Assembly: GCA_028705775.1 (NCBI GenBank)
Contig: JAQWCW010000023.1
Location: forward strand, 1 to 46,445
Origin: Eubacteriales bacterium
GTDB lineage: Bacteria; Bacillota; Clostridia; Christensenellales; Aristaeellaceae
Direction: 5' to 3'
Length of the DNA stretch: 46,445 nucleotides
The translations under genes were made by a program, and so were the position numbers. Positions 23,321-30,694 of this stretch are shown here, in pieces. The notes under the pieces are model-generated. The model was not told the origin of the DNA and ran no database searches. It was given only the letters and a program-made list of their open reading frames with translations. How positions within the stretch are numbered: position 1 is the first letter of the stretch; every line of letters begins with the position of its first letter.

Positions 23321-24894
23321 CCTGCATCCCTGCAACCAAAAATCGATTTACAGCCCTGCCCGTCACTTCCATTGCCAAACGCAAGGTGGCCGCTTATGCC
23401 CGTGTATCTACGGATAGTGACGAGCAGTTCACCAGCTATACGGCACAGATTGATTACTATACAGATTATATTCAGCAACACGCCGACTGGGAGTTCGTTC
23501 GGGTGTATACCGACGAGGGCATCAGCGGCCTGAACACACGGCACAGAGATGGTTTCAACGAAATGATTGCTGACGCGCTTGATGGAAAAATCGATTTGAT
23601 CGTAACAAAAAGCGTCAGTCGCTTTGCGCGGAATACGGTGGACAGCCTTGTCACTATTCGTAAACTCAAAGAGCACGGTGTGGAATGCTACTTTGAAAAA
23701 GAAGCGATTTTTACGTTCGATGGGAAGGGCGAACTGCTCCTGACGATCATGTCCAGCCTTGCGCAGGAAGAAAGCCGCAGCATTTCAGAAAACGTCACAT
23801 GGGGCATGCGAAAGCGCTTTTCGGACGGAAAGGTCAGCATGGCTTATAGTCAGTTCCTTGGCTACGAAAAAGGCGCTGATGGAAAACCGGCTGTCAATGA
23901 AAATGAAGCCGAAACAGTCCGCCTGATCTATCGCCTTTTTCTTGAAGGGAAAACGCCCTTCGGAATTCGTGATGCACTGGAAGCTGCAGGCATCCGTTCA
24001 CCCAAAGGAAAGGGAAAATGGAGCGTTACGACTATTAACAGCATTCTGCGAAATGAGAAATACAAAGGTGATGCACTCCTGCAGAAATCTTTTACCGTTG
24101 ACTTTCTCACAAAGACCATGAAGCCCAATCGTGGTGAGCTGCCAAGTTACTATGTCAAAGAAAGCCATCCGGCCATCATCCCTGCCGATGAATTTGACAT
24201 GGTGCAGGCAGAAATCGAACGCCGATCCCATCAAGGACGAGGGTATAGCGGAAACGGCCTATTTTCTTCAAAACTGTTCTGCGCGGACTGTGGCGGTATC
24301 TACGGAGCAAAGGTCTGGCACTCAAATGACAAGTACCGCCGTGTCGTATGGCAATGCGACCGCAAGTTCACGAAGGACAAAGAGCTCTGTAAAACGCCGC
24401 ACCTGACAGAGGATGCCATTAAAGGGAGGTTCCTACGGGCTTACAACGAGCTGATGTCTGACCGTGAACAGCTTCTTGCCGACTGCGAAATGATGAAGTC
24501 GCTTCTATCGGATAGAGCTTCACAGGAAGAAAGCCTTGCTCAAACACATCAGGATATTGAGGAAGTTGCTGAGCTGATACAGAATCTGGTCAAGCAAAAT
24601 GCCCGTCAGGCACAGGCGCAAGATGAGTACAATTCCAAGTATGACGCCCTTGTGGCACGGTACGAGAAAGCGGTTGACAAGTACGGCAAGCTGGAAACGG
24701 AAATAGCCACGCGCAGAAACAAAGCGCAGCAAATTATCCGCTTCATCGATCAGCTGCGCAGCGCTCCTCTGGTTCTGACCGAATGGGACAATCAGGTATG
24801 GTCATTGATGGTAGAAAAAGGTACGGTGAGCAGGGACAGGAGCATCCTGTTCGAGTTCCGAAACGGGAAGGCAATCAAGGTCGAGGCGAAGTGA
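23305..24894 (+). CDS. Large serine recombinase (second of a tandem pair)
   Basis: A 529-residue site-specific integrase/resolvase-invertase; AAAGGAG precedes ATG 23305. The catalytic domain shows YARVSTDSDEQFTSY (nucleophile Ser ~35), SVSRFARNTVDSL (Arg pair) and LAQEESRSISENV. It is followed by the recombinase domain (NEKYKGDALLQKSFTVDFLT), a zinc ribbon (CADCGGIYG...CDRKF...CKTPHL) and a long coiled coil (about 400-480) that controls synapsis and direction. It is closely similar to the 41965-43548 protein. All catalytic residues are present; with its pair partner broken, activity is uncertain. A terminator overlaps its stop. Confidence 0.93.
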   Translation: MPANVTCIPATKNRFTALPVTSIAKRKVAAYARVSTDSDEQFTSYTAQIDYYTDYIQQHADWEFVRVYTDEGISGLNTRHRDGFNEMIADALDGKIDLIVTKSVSRFARNTVDSLVTIRKLKEHGVECYFEKEAIFTFDGKGELLLTIMSSLAQEESRSISENVTWGMRKRFSDGKVSMAYSQFLGYEKGADGKPAVNENEAETVRLIYRLFLEGKTPFGIRDALEAAGIRSPKGKGKWSVTTINSILRNEKYKGDALLQKSFTVDFLTKTMKPNRGELPSYYVKESHPAIIPADEFDMVQAEIERRSHQGRGYSGNGLFSSKLFCADCGGIYGAKVWHSNDKYRRVVWQCDRKFTKDKELCKTPHLTEDAIKGRFLRAYNELMSDREQLLADCEMMKSLLSDRASQEESLAQTHQDIEEVAELIQNLVKQNARQAQAQDEYNSKYDALVARYEKAVDKYGKLETEIATRRNKAQQIIRFIDQLRSAPLVLTEWDNQVWSLMVEKGTVSRDRSILFEFRNGKAIKVEAK

Positions 24895-24910
24895 GCCTCG
24901 GCCTTTTTAC
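24882..24910 (+). terminator. Terminator of recombinase gene
   Basis: CGAGGC pairs with GCCTCG across the stop codon, followed by GCCTTTTTAC. Confidence 0.7.
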
Positions 24911-24916
24911 TGCTCC

Positions 24917-25054
24917 GCACTCTGAAATGCAAAACCAAGCAGCGTTTCAAAGTGCACCCTTTTTTGCACCCCCAGCCGTTCTCATTTCAGAGTGCAGGCG
25001 AAAACGTCCATTCTGAAATGGCGGCGGTGCAAATATTCCCGCACTTTGAAACGC
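24917..25054. repeat. Interleaved inverted repeats downstream of recombinase
   Basis: GCACTCTGAAATG (24917-24929) is inverted at 24983-24995, and GCGTTTCAAAGTGC (24942-24955) is inverted at 25041-25054. The arms are interleaved rather than nested, so both stems cannot form as simple hairpins together. A third related arm CATTCTGAAATG lies at 25009-25020. Possible recombination (res/att) site or overlapping protein sites; no gene seen here. Confidence 0.6.
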
Positions 25055-25071
25055 CGCCAGATATGAAGAAA

Positions 25072-25104
25072 CCCGAAAAGTCCAGTAAATAAGGACTTTC
25101 CGGG
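25072..25104. terminator. Stable hairpin in recombinase 3' region
   Basis: CCCGAAAAGTCC pairs with GGACTTTCCGGG over nine bases with one mismatch. No clear T-tract; possible terminator or structural element. Confidence 0.45.
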
Positions 25105-25124
25105 CAAAAGAAAGAACCCAGACA

Positions 25125-25176
25125 TTGTATCAATATCTGAGTCCTTAGGTGTATCTCGACCCAACTATTGATACAA
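25125..25176. repeat. 11-bp inverted repeat around a 30-bp spacer
   Basis: TTGTATCAATA (25125-25135) and TATTGATACAA (25166-25176) are perfect inverted copies. The spacing suits a dimeric recombinase or repressor site. Confidence 0.45.
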
Positions 25177-25201
25177 ACAAACGATAGCCTTTGGTGACTG
25201 A

Positions 25202-25345
25202 CAGGGGGATGCAAATTAGTGGGCATTCGCAAACGATAGTTCGGGGTATCGTTTGCGAGTAAGGGGATAACGTTTGCGAATATAGAGGAATCGTTTGCGA
25301 ATAGAGGCTATCGTTTACGAGTAAGGGGGTATCGTTTGCGTGCAT
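25202..25345. repeat. Iteron-like 21-bp repeat array, copy 1
   Basis: Begins with CAGGGGGATGCAAATT, then an inverted pair TCGCAAACGATA / TATCGTTTGCGA around eight bases (25227-25258), then direct repeats of the core TCGTTTGCGA with phases 25249, 25270, 25291, 25311 and 25332 (20-21 bp, two helical turns). There are no spacers of constant length with unrelated sequence, so it is not CRISPR. It looks like binding sites for a replication, partition or recombination protein. A shorter copy is at 30695. Confidence 0.65.
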
Positions 25346-25366
25346 AAACTATTTCGACGATTACAA

Positions 25367-25411
25367 CCCCGCCTGCAAGGTAAGCCATCGCAGTTCGCTT
25401 TGCAGGCGGGG
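25367..25411 (-). repeat. 43-bp hairpin element, copy 1
   Basis: CCCGCCTGCAAGG...CTTTGCAGGCGGG. Nearly the same 43-bp hairpin occurs at 30180, 39225 and 41910. All copies follow a recombinase gene or remnant on the minus strand by 8-14 bases, so it is the recombinase transcription terminator carried along with each island. Confidence 0.75.
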
Positions 25412-25424
25412 AGGCAGCATGAAG

Positions 25425-25517
25425 CTACGTTTCCAAAAGATCGGAGTCTTGAAGTGTTCTGACGCCCATTCCACGAAGTTTTTTCATAATGAGTTTTTTT
25501 CGTGCCATCCAGATATG
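25425..25517 (-). pseudogene. Serine recombinase internal fragment
   Basis: Read on the minus strand this short frame gives WMARKKLIMKKLRGMGVRTL and QDSDLLET, then a stop. It matches the 43545-44858 recombinase segment KNLIMKRLRELGAKTLQGAD. About 28 residues survive, directly upstream of hairpin copy 1. It shows that the hairpin marks the end of a former recombinase gene. Confidence 0.6.
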
Positions 25518-25518
25518 A

Positions 25519-26097
25519 TTAGTCTTTGCTTTTCATTAGATCGGCGCCAGCATTCCAGGCCTTACCGACCTTATCACCGGATACATAGTATCCATGTTGG
25601 AATTGATCGAAGATCAACGCTTCGAGTTTTGCAGGATCAACCTTCCCATTCTTTGAAAGCACTCGTTCCTCTGCTGCCGTGTTTACAATTTTGCCTACGA
25701 CACAGTAGAAGCTGTCGGTCGAAGAAACCTCCGCCAATTCGCATTCCATGACGACAGGAAACTCATCAATCACGGGTGCGTTTACAAAGCTGCTCTTGAC
25801 AGCATGATAGCCGGTTCTTTCAAACTTGTCGTCCATCTTGTTGCCGGATGCGATTCCGAAGAAATCGGCGACATCCATATGCATTCGATCAGCAATGCTG
25901 ACGGTAAATGCGCGCGTTTTCAGAAGGTTTTGCGTCGTCTTGTGATCCTCGTCAATGAAGAGTGCGATCTTGTCTTCGCTGCAAATCATTCCCCAAGCAG
26001 CATTCATTGCGTTGACTTTGCCGCTTGCGTCATATGCGGCAACAATTAGTACCGGCATGGGATATACCGCCTGTACGACGCCCAAGTTTTGTTTCAT
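25519..26097 (-). CDS. Flavin reductase-like FMN-binding protein (flavoredoxin type)
   Basis: A 192-residue protein of the split-barrel flavin reductase family. MPVLIVAAYDASGKVNAMNA, then WGMICSEDKIALFIDEDHKT matches the FMN-binding N-terminal barrel. Helical/beta insertions follow (DFFGIASGNKMDDKFERTGY), and the C-terminal LEALIFDQFQHGYYVSGDKV is typical of the DIM6/NTAB group. It probably binds FMN and handles electron transfer or reduction of flavin by NAD(P)H. It is divergent from an HxlR regulator with a shared operator, a common pairing in which the regulator senses redox-active compounds. First cargo gene after hairpin copy 1. Confidence 0.85.
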   Translation of the reverse strand: MKQNLGVVQAVYPMPVLIVAAYDASGKVNAMNAAWGMICSEDKIALFIDEDHKTTQNLLKTRAFTVSIADRMHMDVADFFGIASGNKMDDKFERTGYHAVKSSFVNAPVIDEFPVVMECELAEVSSTDSFYCVVGKIVNTAAEERVLSKNGKVDPAKLEALIFDQFQHGYYVSGDKVGKAWNAGADLMKSKD

Positions 26098-26176
26098 CAG
26101 ATTGCCCGCCCTTCAAATAATCTTTCTTGAGAGAAGCTTTCCTTGCACTCTCATGCAAAATATGATATCATTGTGC

Positions 26177-26215
26177 TTGACAATTTTCAAGTACCTACAT
26201 TTTAGTAAGGTACTT
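26177..26215 (+). promoter_or_regulatory. Promoter and palindromic operator of the HxlR gene
   Basis: TTGACA (26177-26182) is followed by AAGTACC (26189-26195) and its inverse GGTACTT (26209-26215). The inverted repeat with a 13-base centre lies in the intergenic region shared by the HxlR and flavin reductase genes, where HxlR regulators usually bind. Confidence 0.6.
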
Positions 26216-26233
26216 ACATGGAGGAAAGCATTG

Positions 26234-26563
26234 ATGAAACGAATCGATGAAGCGGATTTTTCTGAAACGGGATACTGCTATACACTTTCACTCATCTCCG
26301 GAAAATATAAACCTGTTATTCTTTATTGCCTGATGGAGTATGAACCGGTACGCTTCAATGAAATGCAGCGGTATCTAAAGAATGTTGCAGATAAAACACT
26401 GAGCCAAAACTTGAAGGAGCTGGAGGCAAACGGTTTGATCGTCCGCATGTTTTATCCACAAGTACCTCCCAAAGTTGAATATTCTCTTACTGAGCGGGGG
26501 CACTCCCTCGTAAAGGTGCTCGACCAGTTGTGCGATTGGGGGAATGCAAACAGACCAATATAA
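26234..26563 (+). CDS. HxlR-family transcriptional regulator
   Basis: A 109-residue winged-helix protein from ATG 26234 with GGAGGAAAG upstream; a longer upstream reading is the shadow of the opposite gene. CYTLSLISGKYKPVILYCLM replaces the usual C...L.GGKW..IL pattern, with FNEMQRYLKNVADKTLSQNL as the recognition helix region and the wing VPPKVEYSLTERGHSL. The family's N-terminal Cys, often redox-sensing, is present (GYCYTLSL). It probably represses or activates the divergent flavin reductase gene. Confidence 0.85.
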   Translation: MKRIDEADFSETGYCYTLSLISGKYKPVILYCLMEYEPVRFNEMQRYLKNVADKTLSQNLKELEANGLIVRMFYPQVPPKVEYSLTERGHSLVKVLDQLCDWGNANRPI

Positions 26564-26568
26564 GCCTT

Positions 26569-27204
26569 TCATCTGTGCTTACTTACGTTACATATAGGTG
26601 CAAAAATGCATCTATCGCAGAGCGGCGTTTTTCTGCAGCAGCTGATTCCGTGCTCCAGAATCAGCCAATGATACCATCCGTACAGCTGGTAATTTGTGTA
26701 AAGTCCCGATTCAAAAAAGATGCGGATCTCATCATCAGAAGAAAAGCCGAAGCTCATCCGGTCCAGGAATCTTCGCGTATAGGCGTCGACAATAAAGGAT
26801 GGTTTATGGAACGCATAGACCAAAATGACGTCCGCCGTTTCCGCGCCGATCCCCTTGATTTGCAGTAATTCGTTCCTCAACAGGTTCTGGTCGACTGCCA
26901 TAACTTTGTCCGCGTGATAGTTATGTCCGCCGTACCATTCCGTCAGGCGACGGATGGTCGCGGCCTTGGCTTTCGCAAAACCGCAGGGGCGAATCAGGCT
27001 TTCCAGTTCTTCTGTTGAAAGGCTTACCACGTATTCCGGCGTCAGGGGCTTCGGAAAAGCGTCTGTCACCTTTTCCACCGACGCCCAGGCGGTATTCTGC
27101 ACAAGAACAGACTGCACCATCACGATATACGGGTTGTCCGACCACCACCTAGGCTGGCCGTAGGAAGCAAGCAGCTTCTCGTAAATTTCTGACGCGGTGA
27201 TCAT
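26569..27204 (-). CDS. Endonuclease III-family DNA glycosylase
   Basis: A 211-residue helix-hairpin-helix glycosylase starting at 27204, overlapping the mutM stop (ATGA). The HhH motif is LLQIKGIGAETADVILVYAF, with the catalytic Asp in FIVDAYTRRF. The 4Fe-4S loop has the C-x6-C-x2-C-x5-C spacing (CCRKTPLCDRCIFAPIC). The Lys that makes E. coli Nth a lyase (GRKTA) is Glu here (GAETA), so a monofunctional base excision enzyme (alkyl- or damaged-base type) is more likely than a bifunctional lyase. Last gene of the MarR-controlled repair operon. Confidence 0.85.
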   Translation of the reverse strand: MITASEIYEKLLASYGQPRWWSDNPYIVMVQSVLVQNTAWASVEKVTDAFPKPLTPEYVVSLSTEELESLIRPCGFAKAKAATIRRLTEWYGGHNYHADKVMAVDQNLLRNELLQIKGIGAETADVILVYAFHKPSFIVDAYTRRFLDRMSFGFSSDDEIRIFFESGLYTNYQLYGWYHWLILEHGISCCRKTPLCDRCIFAPICNVSKHR

Positions 27205-28034
27205 GGTTTCTTCCTCTGGCATTTCGGGCAATAGCAGCTGCTGCGCCCGCCGATAATGAGCTTCTCCATGGCGCTCCCGCAGCGCGCACACGCTTGACCT
27301 TCGCGTCCATATGCGTTTAAGTCTGGCATATTGCGATACTCCTTGCCTTTTCCCGCAAGGTATTCGTCCGCCGTCAGTTGATTGACCTCAATGCCCCATG
27401 AAATAATCTTCTTGATGCTTGCGGCCAGGCGATTCCAGCCGTCGGCATCGAGGTCTGCACACTTTTCCCCGGGATATATCCCCGCTTCAAAGAGAATTTC
27501 ATCTGAATAGATATTGCCGATTCCGGCGACGATCGTTTGATCGTGTAGCATTTCCTTGATCGGCTTGCTCCGATATCCGAGCCTTGCGCAGAGAAACTCG
27601 CCCGTCAGCGCGTCGTCAAGGGGCTCTATGCCCAGCTTGTCCTGCCCGGTAACGGTGTCCGCTTCGTCCGCTTTCAAGAGCCAGAAGCGACCGAATCGCC
27701 GCACGTCGATATAGCGGATCTGCATTCCGCCCGGCAGCTCCGCCACAAGATGCGTGTGCTTTTCGAGCGGATAATCGGGCGGCGTGACCAATAGTTGCCC
27801 CGTCATGCGCAGATGAATCACCACGCGGTCGCCGCTCTCCATATGGAGCGTGAGAAACTTCCCTCTGCGGCTCAGGCTTTGGATCGTCTGCCCGGTAAGC
27901 AATTCGGAAAACAGCGCCGCGTCGGGATAGGCGATGATTTGGGGTTGGCAGACGGTCACGGATAGAATAGACTGCCCCGCAAGCTGCGGCGCAAGAACCC
28001 GCTTGACGGTTTCCACCTCGGGAAGTTCAGGCAT
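27201..28034 (-). CDS. mutM: Formamidopyrimidine-DNA glycosylase
   Basis: A 277-residue Fpg/MutM, which excises 8-oxoguanine and ring-opened purines. The N-terminus MPELPEVETVKR holds the catalytic Pro2 and Glu3. RRGKFLTLHM carries the conserved Lys, HLRMTGQLLV the void-filling Met region, and GIGNIYSDEILFEAGI the helix-two-turn-helix with Asn. The C-terminal zinc finger is CARCGSAMEKLIIGGRSSCY followed by CPKCQRKK. Length is normal. It overlaps the radical SAM gene upstream by 8 bp and the endonuclease III gene downstream by 4 bp, so all three are co-translated. Confidence 0.93.
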   Translation of the reverse strand: MPELPEVETVKRVLAPQLAGQSILSVTVCQPQIIAYPDAALFSELLTGQTIQSLSRRGKFLTLHMESGDRVVIHLRMTGQLLVTPPDYPLEKHTHLVAELPGGMQIRYIDVRRFGRFWLLKADEADTVTGQDKLGIEPLDDALTGEFLCARLGYRSKPIKEMLHDQTIVAGIGNIYSDEILFEAGIYPGEKCADLDADGWNRLAASIKKIISWGIEVNQLTADEYLAGKGKEYRNMPDLNAYGREGQACARCGSAMEKLIIGGRSSCYCPKCQRKKP

Positions 28035-28917
28035 GGGTATTGCCGCCTTTCTTCGCGGATTTCTTGATTTCCTCGTGATAGATGAAGTTCACGATCACCG
28101 GCGGAGCGTCAAACGGCTTTTGCATGCTGTCGTCGTCGCGGAGATATTCGAGCCCGTTTCGCTCGGCGTAATCGCGAATCCGGCTGTCCAGCGCTTCCCA
28201 GTAAAGGCGGCTGCCGCCGTCGTAGATTTCTCGATACAGCGGCAGCAGCTCCGGGCGCTTTTCCGCTATGTAGCCCATGATGTCCGCTTTATAGCTGCCT
28301 CGCAGGTTCAGGTTTTCCAGCCACACGAGATTGCATTGCTCCCTGACCCGGTCGATGATCGCCGGAACGTCTGTAATGCCGGGAAAGATGGGTGAGATGA
28401 AGCAGGTGGTGCGGACGCCCGCGTCATGCAGCTGCTTCATGGCGGAAAGCCTACGCTCAATGCTGACCGCTTTGTCCATATCATCCTTGAAGGCTTCGTC
28501 CAGCGTGTTGATGGAAAAGCCCACCCGCGCGCCCGGGAAGGTCTTAATCAGGTCGATATCCCGCAGCACCAGGTCGGATTTTGTTTGAATGCTCAGCTTC
28601 ACGCCGCTGCCCTCAAGCTGCGTAAGCAGCGCGCGGGTGCGGCGGTAGGTTTCCTCCTGCGGGTTGTAGGGGTCGGTGACAGAGCCGATGAACAATTCTT
28701 TTCCGCAATACCGATTTGCGTTTTTGATCTCCGGCCAGTATTTCGCATCCAGAAAGTCGCCCCACGGCTCCGGGTGATTGGTAAACCGCTTCATAAAGCT
28801 GGCATAGCAATACCGGCAGGCGTGGGGACAGCCCACATAAGGGTTGACGGAATAGTCGCTGACCGGCAGATTGGATTTCGTCAGAACGCTTTTCGTTTGG
28901 ATTTCTTTGATAATCAT
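28027..28917 (-). CDS. Radical SAM protein, SplB-like / 'mobile pair protein B' type
   Basis: A 296-residue radical SAM enzyme. The cluster motif CPHACRYCYA is CxxxCxxC, within VNPYVGCPHACRYCYASFMK. The rest matches the SplB-related group annotated 'radical SAM mobile pair protein B' (LFIGSVTDPYNPQEETYRRT, ENLNLRGSYKADIMGYI). Those proteins occur on mobile elements with a MarR regulator and usually a second radical SAM protein, which is absent here. Kinship with spore photoproduct lyase and the location between nitroreductase and MutM make a DNA-repair role attractive, but the reaction is unknown. It starts 4 bp after the nitroreductase stop. Confidence 0.85.
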   Translation of the reverse strand: MIIKEIQTKSVLTKSNLPVSDYSVNPYVGCPHACRYCYASFMKRFTNHPEPWGDFLDAKYWPEIKNANRYCGKELFIGSVTDPYNPQEETYRRTRALLTQLEGSGVKLSIQTKSDLVLRDIDLIKTFPGARVGFSINTLDEAFKDDMDKAVSIERRLSAMKQLHDAGVRTTCFISPIFPGITDVPAIIDRVREQCNLVWLENLNLRGSYKADIMGYIAEKRPELLPLYREIYDGGSRLYWEALDSRIRDYAERNGLEYLRDDDSMQKPFDAPPVIVNFIYHEEIKKSAKKGGNTHA

Positions 28918-28921
28918 CGTT

Positions 28922-29521
28922 TTACCACTTGTTCCAGCGGACTTTCTTTTCCACGGTTGCCGGAACCTGCGCGGGCGTCAGCGCGTCCGGGCTTGCATAC
29001 CCTAGCATGATGAGCGTGGGCAGATAATACCCGTCCGGGACTTGCATGAACTCCTTGATTTTGACAGGCTCGGTTTTCACGGGAATGTGCACGACAGAGC
29101 CCAGCCCCTCCGCCGTCGCCGCCAGCAGAATATTCTCCACCAGCGCCCATGCCGCCCCATAATCCATCAGGCCGTAATCGTTCTTTGAATCCTTCAGGTC
29201 ATACTTCATTTTGAAATACGGCAATATCACGCAGGCGGATTCCTCGATCATACTCCGCTGGCGGGGATAGGCGATTTTAAACATCTCCTGCTGCGGCGTT
29301 TTGGGCTCCGTGATGCGGCAGGGATAGGGGCGGACGAGCTGCGCCAGATCATGAATCAAGGCTTTGTCCGTCAGCGTCAGCAGTTCCCATTGGCGCTGAT
29401 GATTGGACGAGGGCGCTTTGAGCCCCGCGTCCAGAACCCGCTCCAGCGTCTCCTTAGAAATAGGTTTGTCCTCAAACTGCCGAATGCTTCTTCTTTTGTT
29501 GATAACCTCATAAAATTCCAT
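28922..29521 (-). CDS. Nitroreductase-family protein
   Basis: A 199-residue FMN-dependent oxidoreductase. MEFYEVINKRRSIRQFEDKP is the classic phosphate-binding RxSxR start, LKAPSSNHQRQWELLTL binds the flavin, and EGLGSVVHIPVKTEPVKIKE with LIMLGYASPDA forms the C-terminal flavin contact. It probably reduces nitro compounds, quinones or flavin with NAD(P)H. Second gene of the MarR operon, 42 bp after the regulator. GGAGATACGAAA precedes the ATG. Confidence 0.88.
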   Translation of the reverse strand: MEFYEVINKRRSIRQFEDKPISKETLERVLDAGLKAPSSNHQRQWELLTLTDKALIHDLAQLVRPYPCRITEPKTPQQEMFKIAYPRQRSMIEESACVILPYFKMKYDLKDSKNDYGLMDYGAAWALVENILLAATAEGLGSVVHIPVKTEPVKIKEFMQVPDGYYLPTLIMLGYASPDALTPAQVPATVEKKVRWNKW

Positions 29522-29563
29522 TTTCGTATCTCCTTCACTTTTGGGTGGATGACGCTTTTGCGA

Positions 29564-30013
29564 TCAATCCGTGCTTTCCCTCACCAGCCGCTCGAGATTC
29601 CGGGTAAACCTTCGGGATAGGTCGATCAGCAGCGCCTGTTCTTCGGGCGTAAACATCGACATGGCCGTATCCTCCGCGCAGGTGATGTGCCGAACCGGCT
29701 TTTCGGCGTAGGCGCGTCCGGCATCCGTCAATCGGACGGTTTTGTTGCGCTTATCGGCGGCATTCTCCGATAGGGTAACGTGACCGTCGTCCGCGAGATT
29801 CTTGATGATCAGGCTGACCGTCTGTTTTGATTGAAAGGTTCTGTCACAGATTTCCTTTTGCGTCATGCCGTCTTTCGCGTAGAACAGGGCATTCAGAACG
29901 AGGAATGTCTTCATCAGAATCCCGTTGCTTTTCGCGTACTCGTCATACAGCGCGAATTGCTCGTCGCGAAATTTGCAATATAGATACGCGTTCCGCCGAT
30001 CCTCCTTGGTCAC
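29564..30013 (-). CDS. MarR-family transcriptional regulator
   Basis: A 149-residue winged-helix regulator from GTG 30013 (GAGGTGATCCT upstream); longer readings cross the promoter. The wHTH shows MTQKEICDRTFQSKQTVSLI, then the wing LSENAADKRNKTVRLTDAGR. It is most like the MarR proteins of 'radical SAM mobile pair' loci. It heads the five-gene minus-strand operon (marR, nitroreductase, radical SAM, mutM, endonuclease III). A palindrome overlaps its own promoter, so it most likely represses the operon until a ligand such as an electrophile or nitro compound is present. Confidence 0.88.
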   Translation of the reverse strand: MTKEDRRNAYLYCKFRDEQFALYDEYAKSNGILMKTFLVLNALFYAKDGMTQKEICDRTFQSKQTVSLIIKNLADDGHVTLSENAADKRNKTVRLTDAGRAYAEKPVRHITCAEDTAMSMFTPEEQALLIDLSRRFTRNLERLVRESTD

Positions 30014-30031
30014 AGGATCACCTCGCTGATG

Positions 30032-30076
30032 GTCAATTACTTGACTAAGTATAGCGTGTTTTTCTGTGAATGTCAA
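30032..30076 (-). promoter_or_regulatory. Promoter and operator of the MarR/repair operon
   Basis: On the minus strand TTGACA (complement 30071-30076), 17 bases, TATACT (complement 30048-30053). Immediately downstream is the palindrome GTCAAGTAATTGAC (30032-30045), placed where a bound repressor would block initiation. Confidence 0.8.
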
Positions 30077-30141
30077 TGATTGAGTGCAATGGACGTATGA
30101 TAATTTTTGCTTGCAATGCTCTGCAAGTCTACCAAGATAAA

Positions 30142-30167
30142 GCAAAGCCCAGTCCGTTAAGACTGGG
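30142..30167 (-). terminator. Terminator upstream of the MarR operon
   Basis: CCCAGTC (30148-30154) pairs with GACTGGG (30161-30167); on the minus strand it is followed by CTTTGCTTT. It would stop transcripts entering from the recombinase remnant side. Confidence 0.6.
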
Positions 30168-30179
30168 TTAAGGATGAAA

Positions 30180-30222
30180 CCCGCCCGCAAGGCAAGCTAT
30201 CGCAGCTCACTTTGCAGGCGGG
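30180..30222 (-). repeat. 43-bp hairpin element, copy 2
   Basis: CCCGCCCGCAAGG...CTTTGCAGGCGGG, 13 bases after the stop of the recombinase remnant at 30236. It begins the long direct repeat shared with 39225. Confidence 0.8.
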
Positions 30223-30235
30223 TAGGCAGTATCCC

Positions 30236-30430
30236 TCAGCGGGTCGTTTCGCTTCCGTCCTTCCAATGGAAGAACAGCGTTCCACCCTTTTTAACCGTTA
30301 CGGTTTCAACGGTAGCGTTCCATAAGGATTCGTCAAACGCCGTAATCGGCGATTGCTCGTCGATCGTATCGATGAAGGCGCTAAACTTGTCACGCCGAGC
30401 CCTGCGCTTTAGGAGTCGTCTGCTATTTGC
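30236..30430 (-). pseudogene. Serine recombinase C-terminal remnant, copy 1
   Basis: On the minus strand the frame reads LLKRRARRDKFSAFIDTIDE, then QSPITAFDESLWNATVETVT and FFHWKDGSETTR with a normal stop. This matches the end of the 41965-43548 recombinase (WNATVETLTVKSDGTLVFHW, RDGSEK). Only about 60 residues remain, without catalytic or DNA-binding domains. The same remnant, more decayed, is at 39276. Confidence 0.75.
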
Positions 30431-30629
30431 ACCTAATGATAAACGTCATGCGCTTATGAAGCCGCATATCTTTGTACTTCAGTTAGAGAAAACTAGACAT
30501 TCGGGTTCAAATGCTGTATTTTTGCTGTTTACGCATGGATTTTTCGGAATTTGCTCTCCAAGGCGTATCTCGATGAAGGTATGGGTCAGCAAGGCAAAAA
30601 CCCTTATGTAGCAATGGACTGCAAACAAA

Positions 30630-30687
30630 AACTACGGCAGATGATTTGGACATTCTAGAAAAAATGTTTCTATCATCTACCGTAGTT
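30630..30687. repeat. 16-bp inverted repeat near the end of the direct repeat
   Basis: AACTACGGCAGATGAT (30630-30645) and ATCATCTACCGTAGTT (30672-30687) are inverted copies with one mismatch. The 39.7-kb copy has lost most of the second arm. Could be an element terminus. Confidence 0.5.
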
Positions 30688-30694
30688 CAGATTT

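Noticed and set aside
25202-25345. Possible CRISPR array
   Set aside because: The repeats are 20-21 bp head to tail with no unique spacers, and no cas genes are near. Better explained as iteron-like sites.
30174-30611. A 145-residue plus-strand frame across the direct repeat (and its twin at 39325-39654)
   Set aside because: Frame content is the complement of the recombinase remnant plus non-coding DNA, and a one-base length difference between the copies breaks it.
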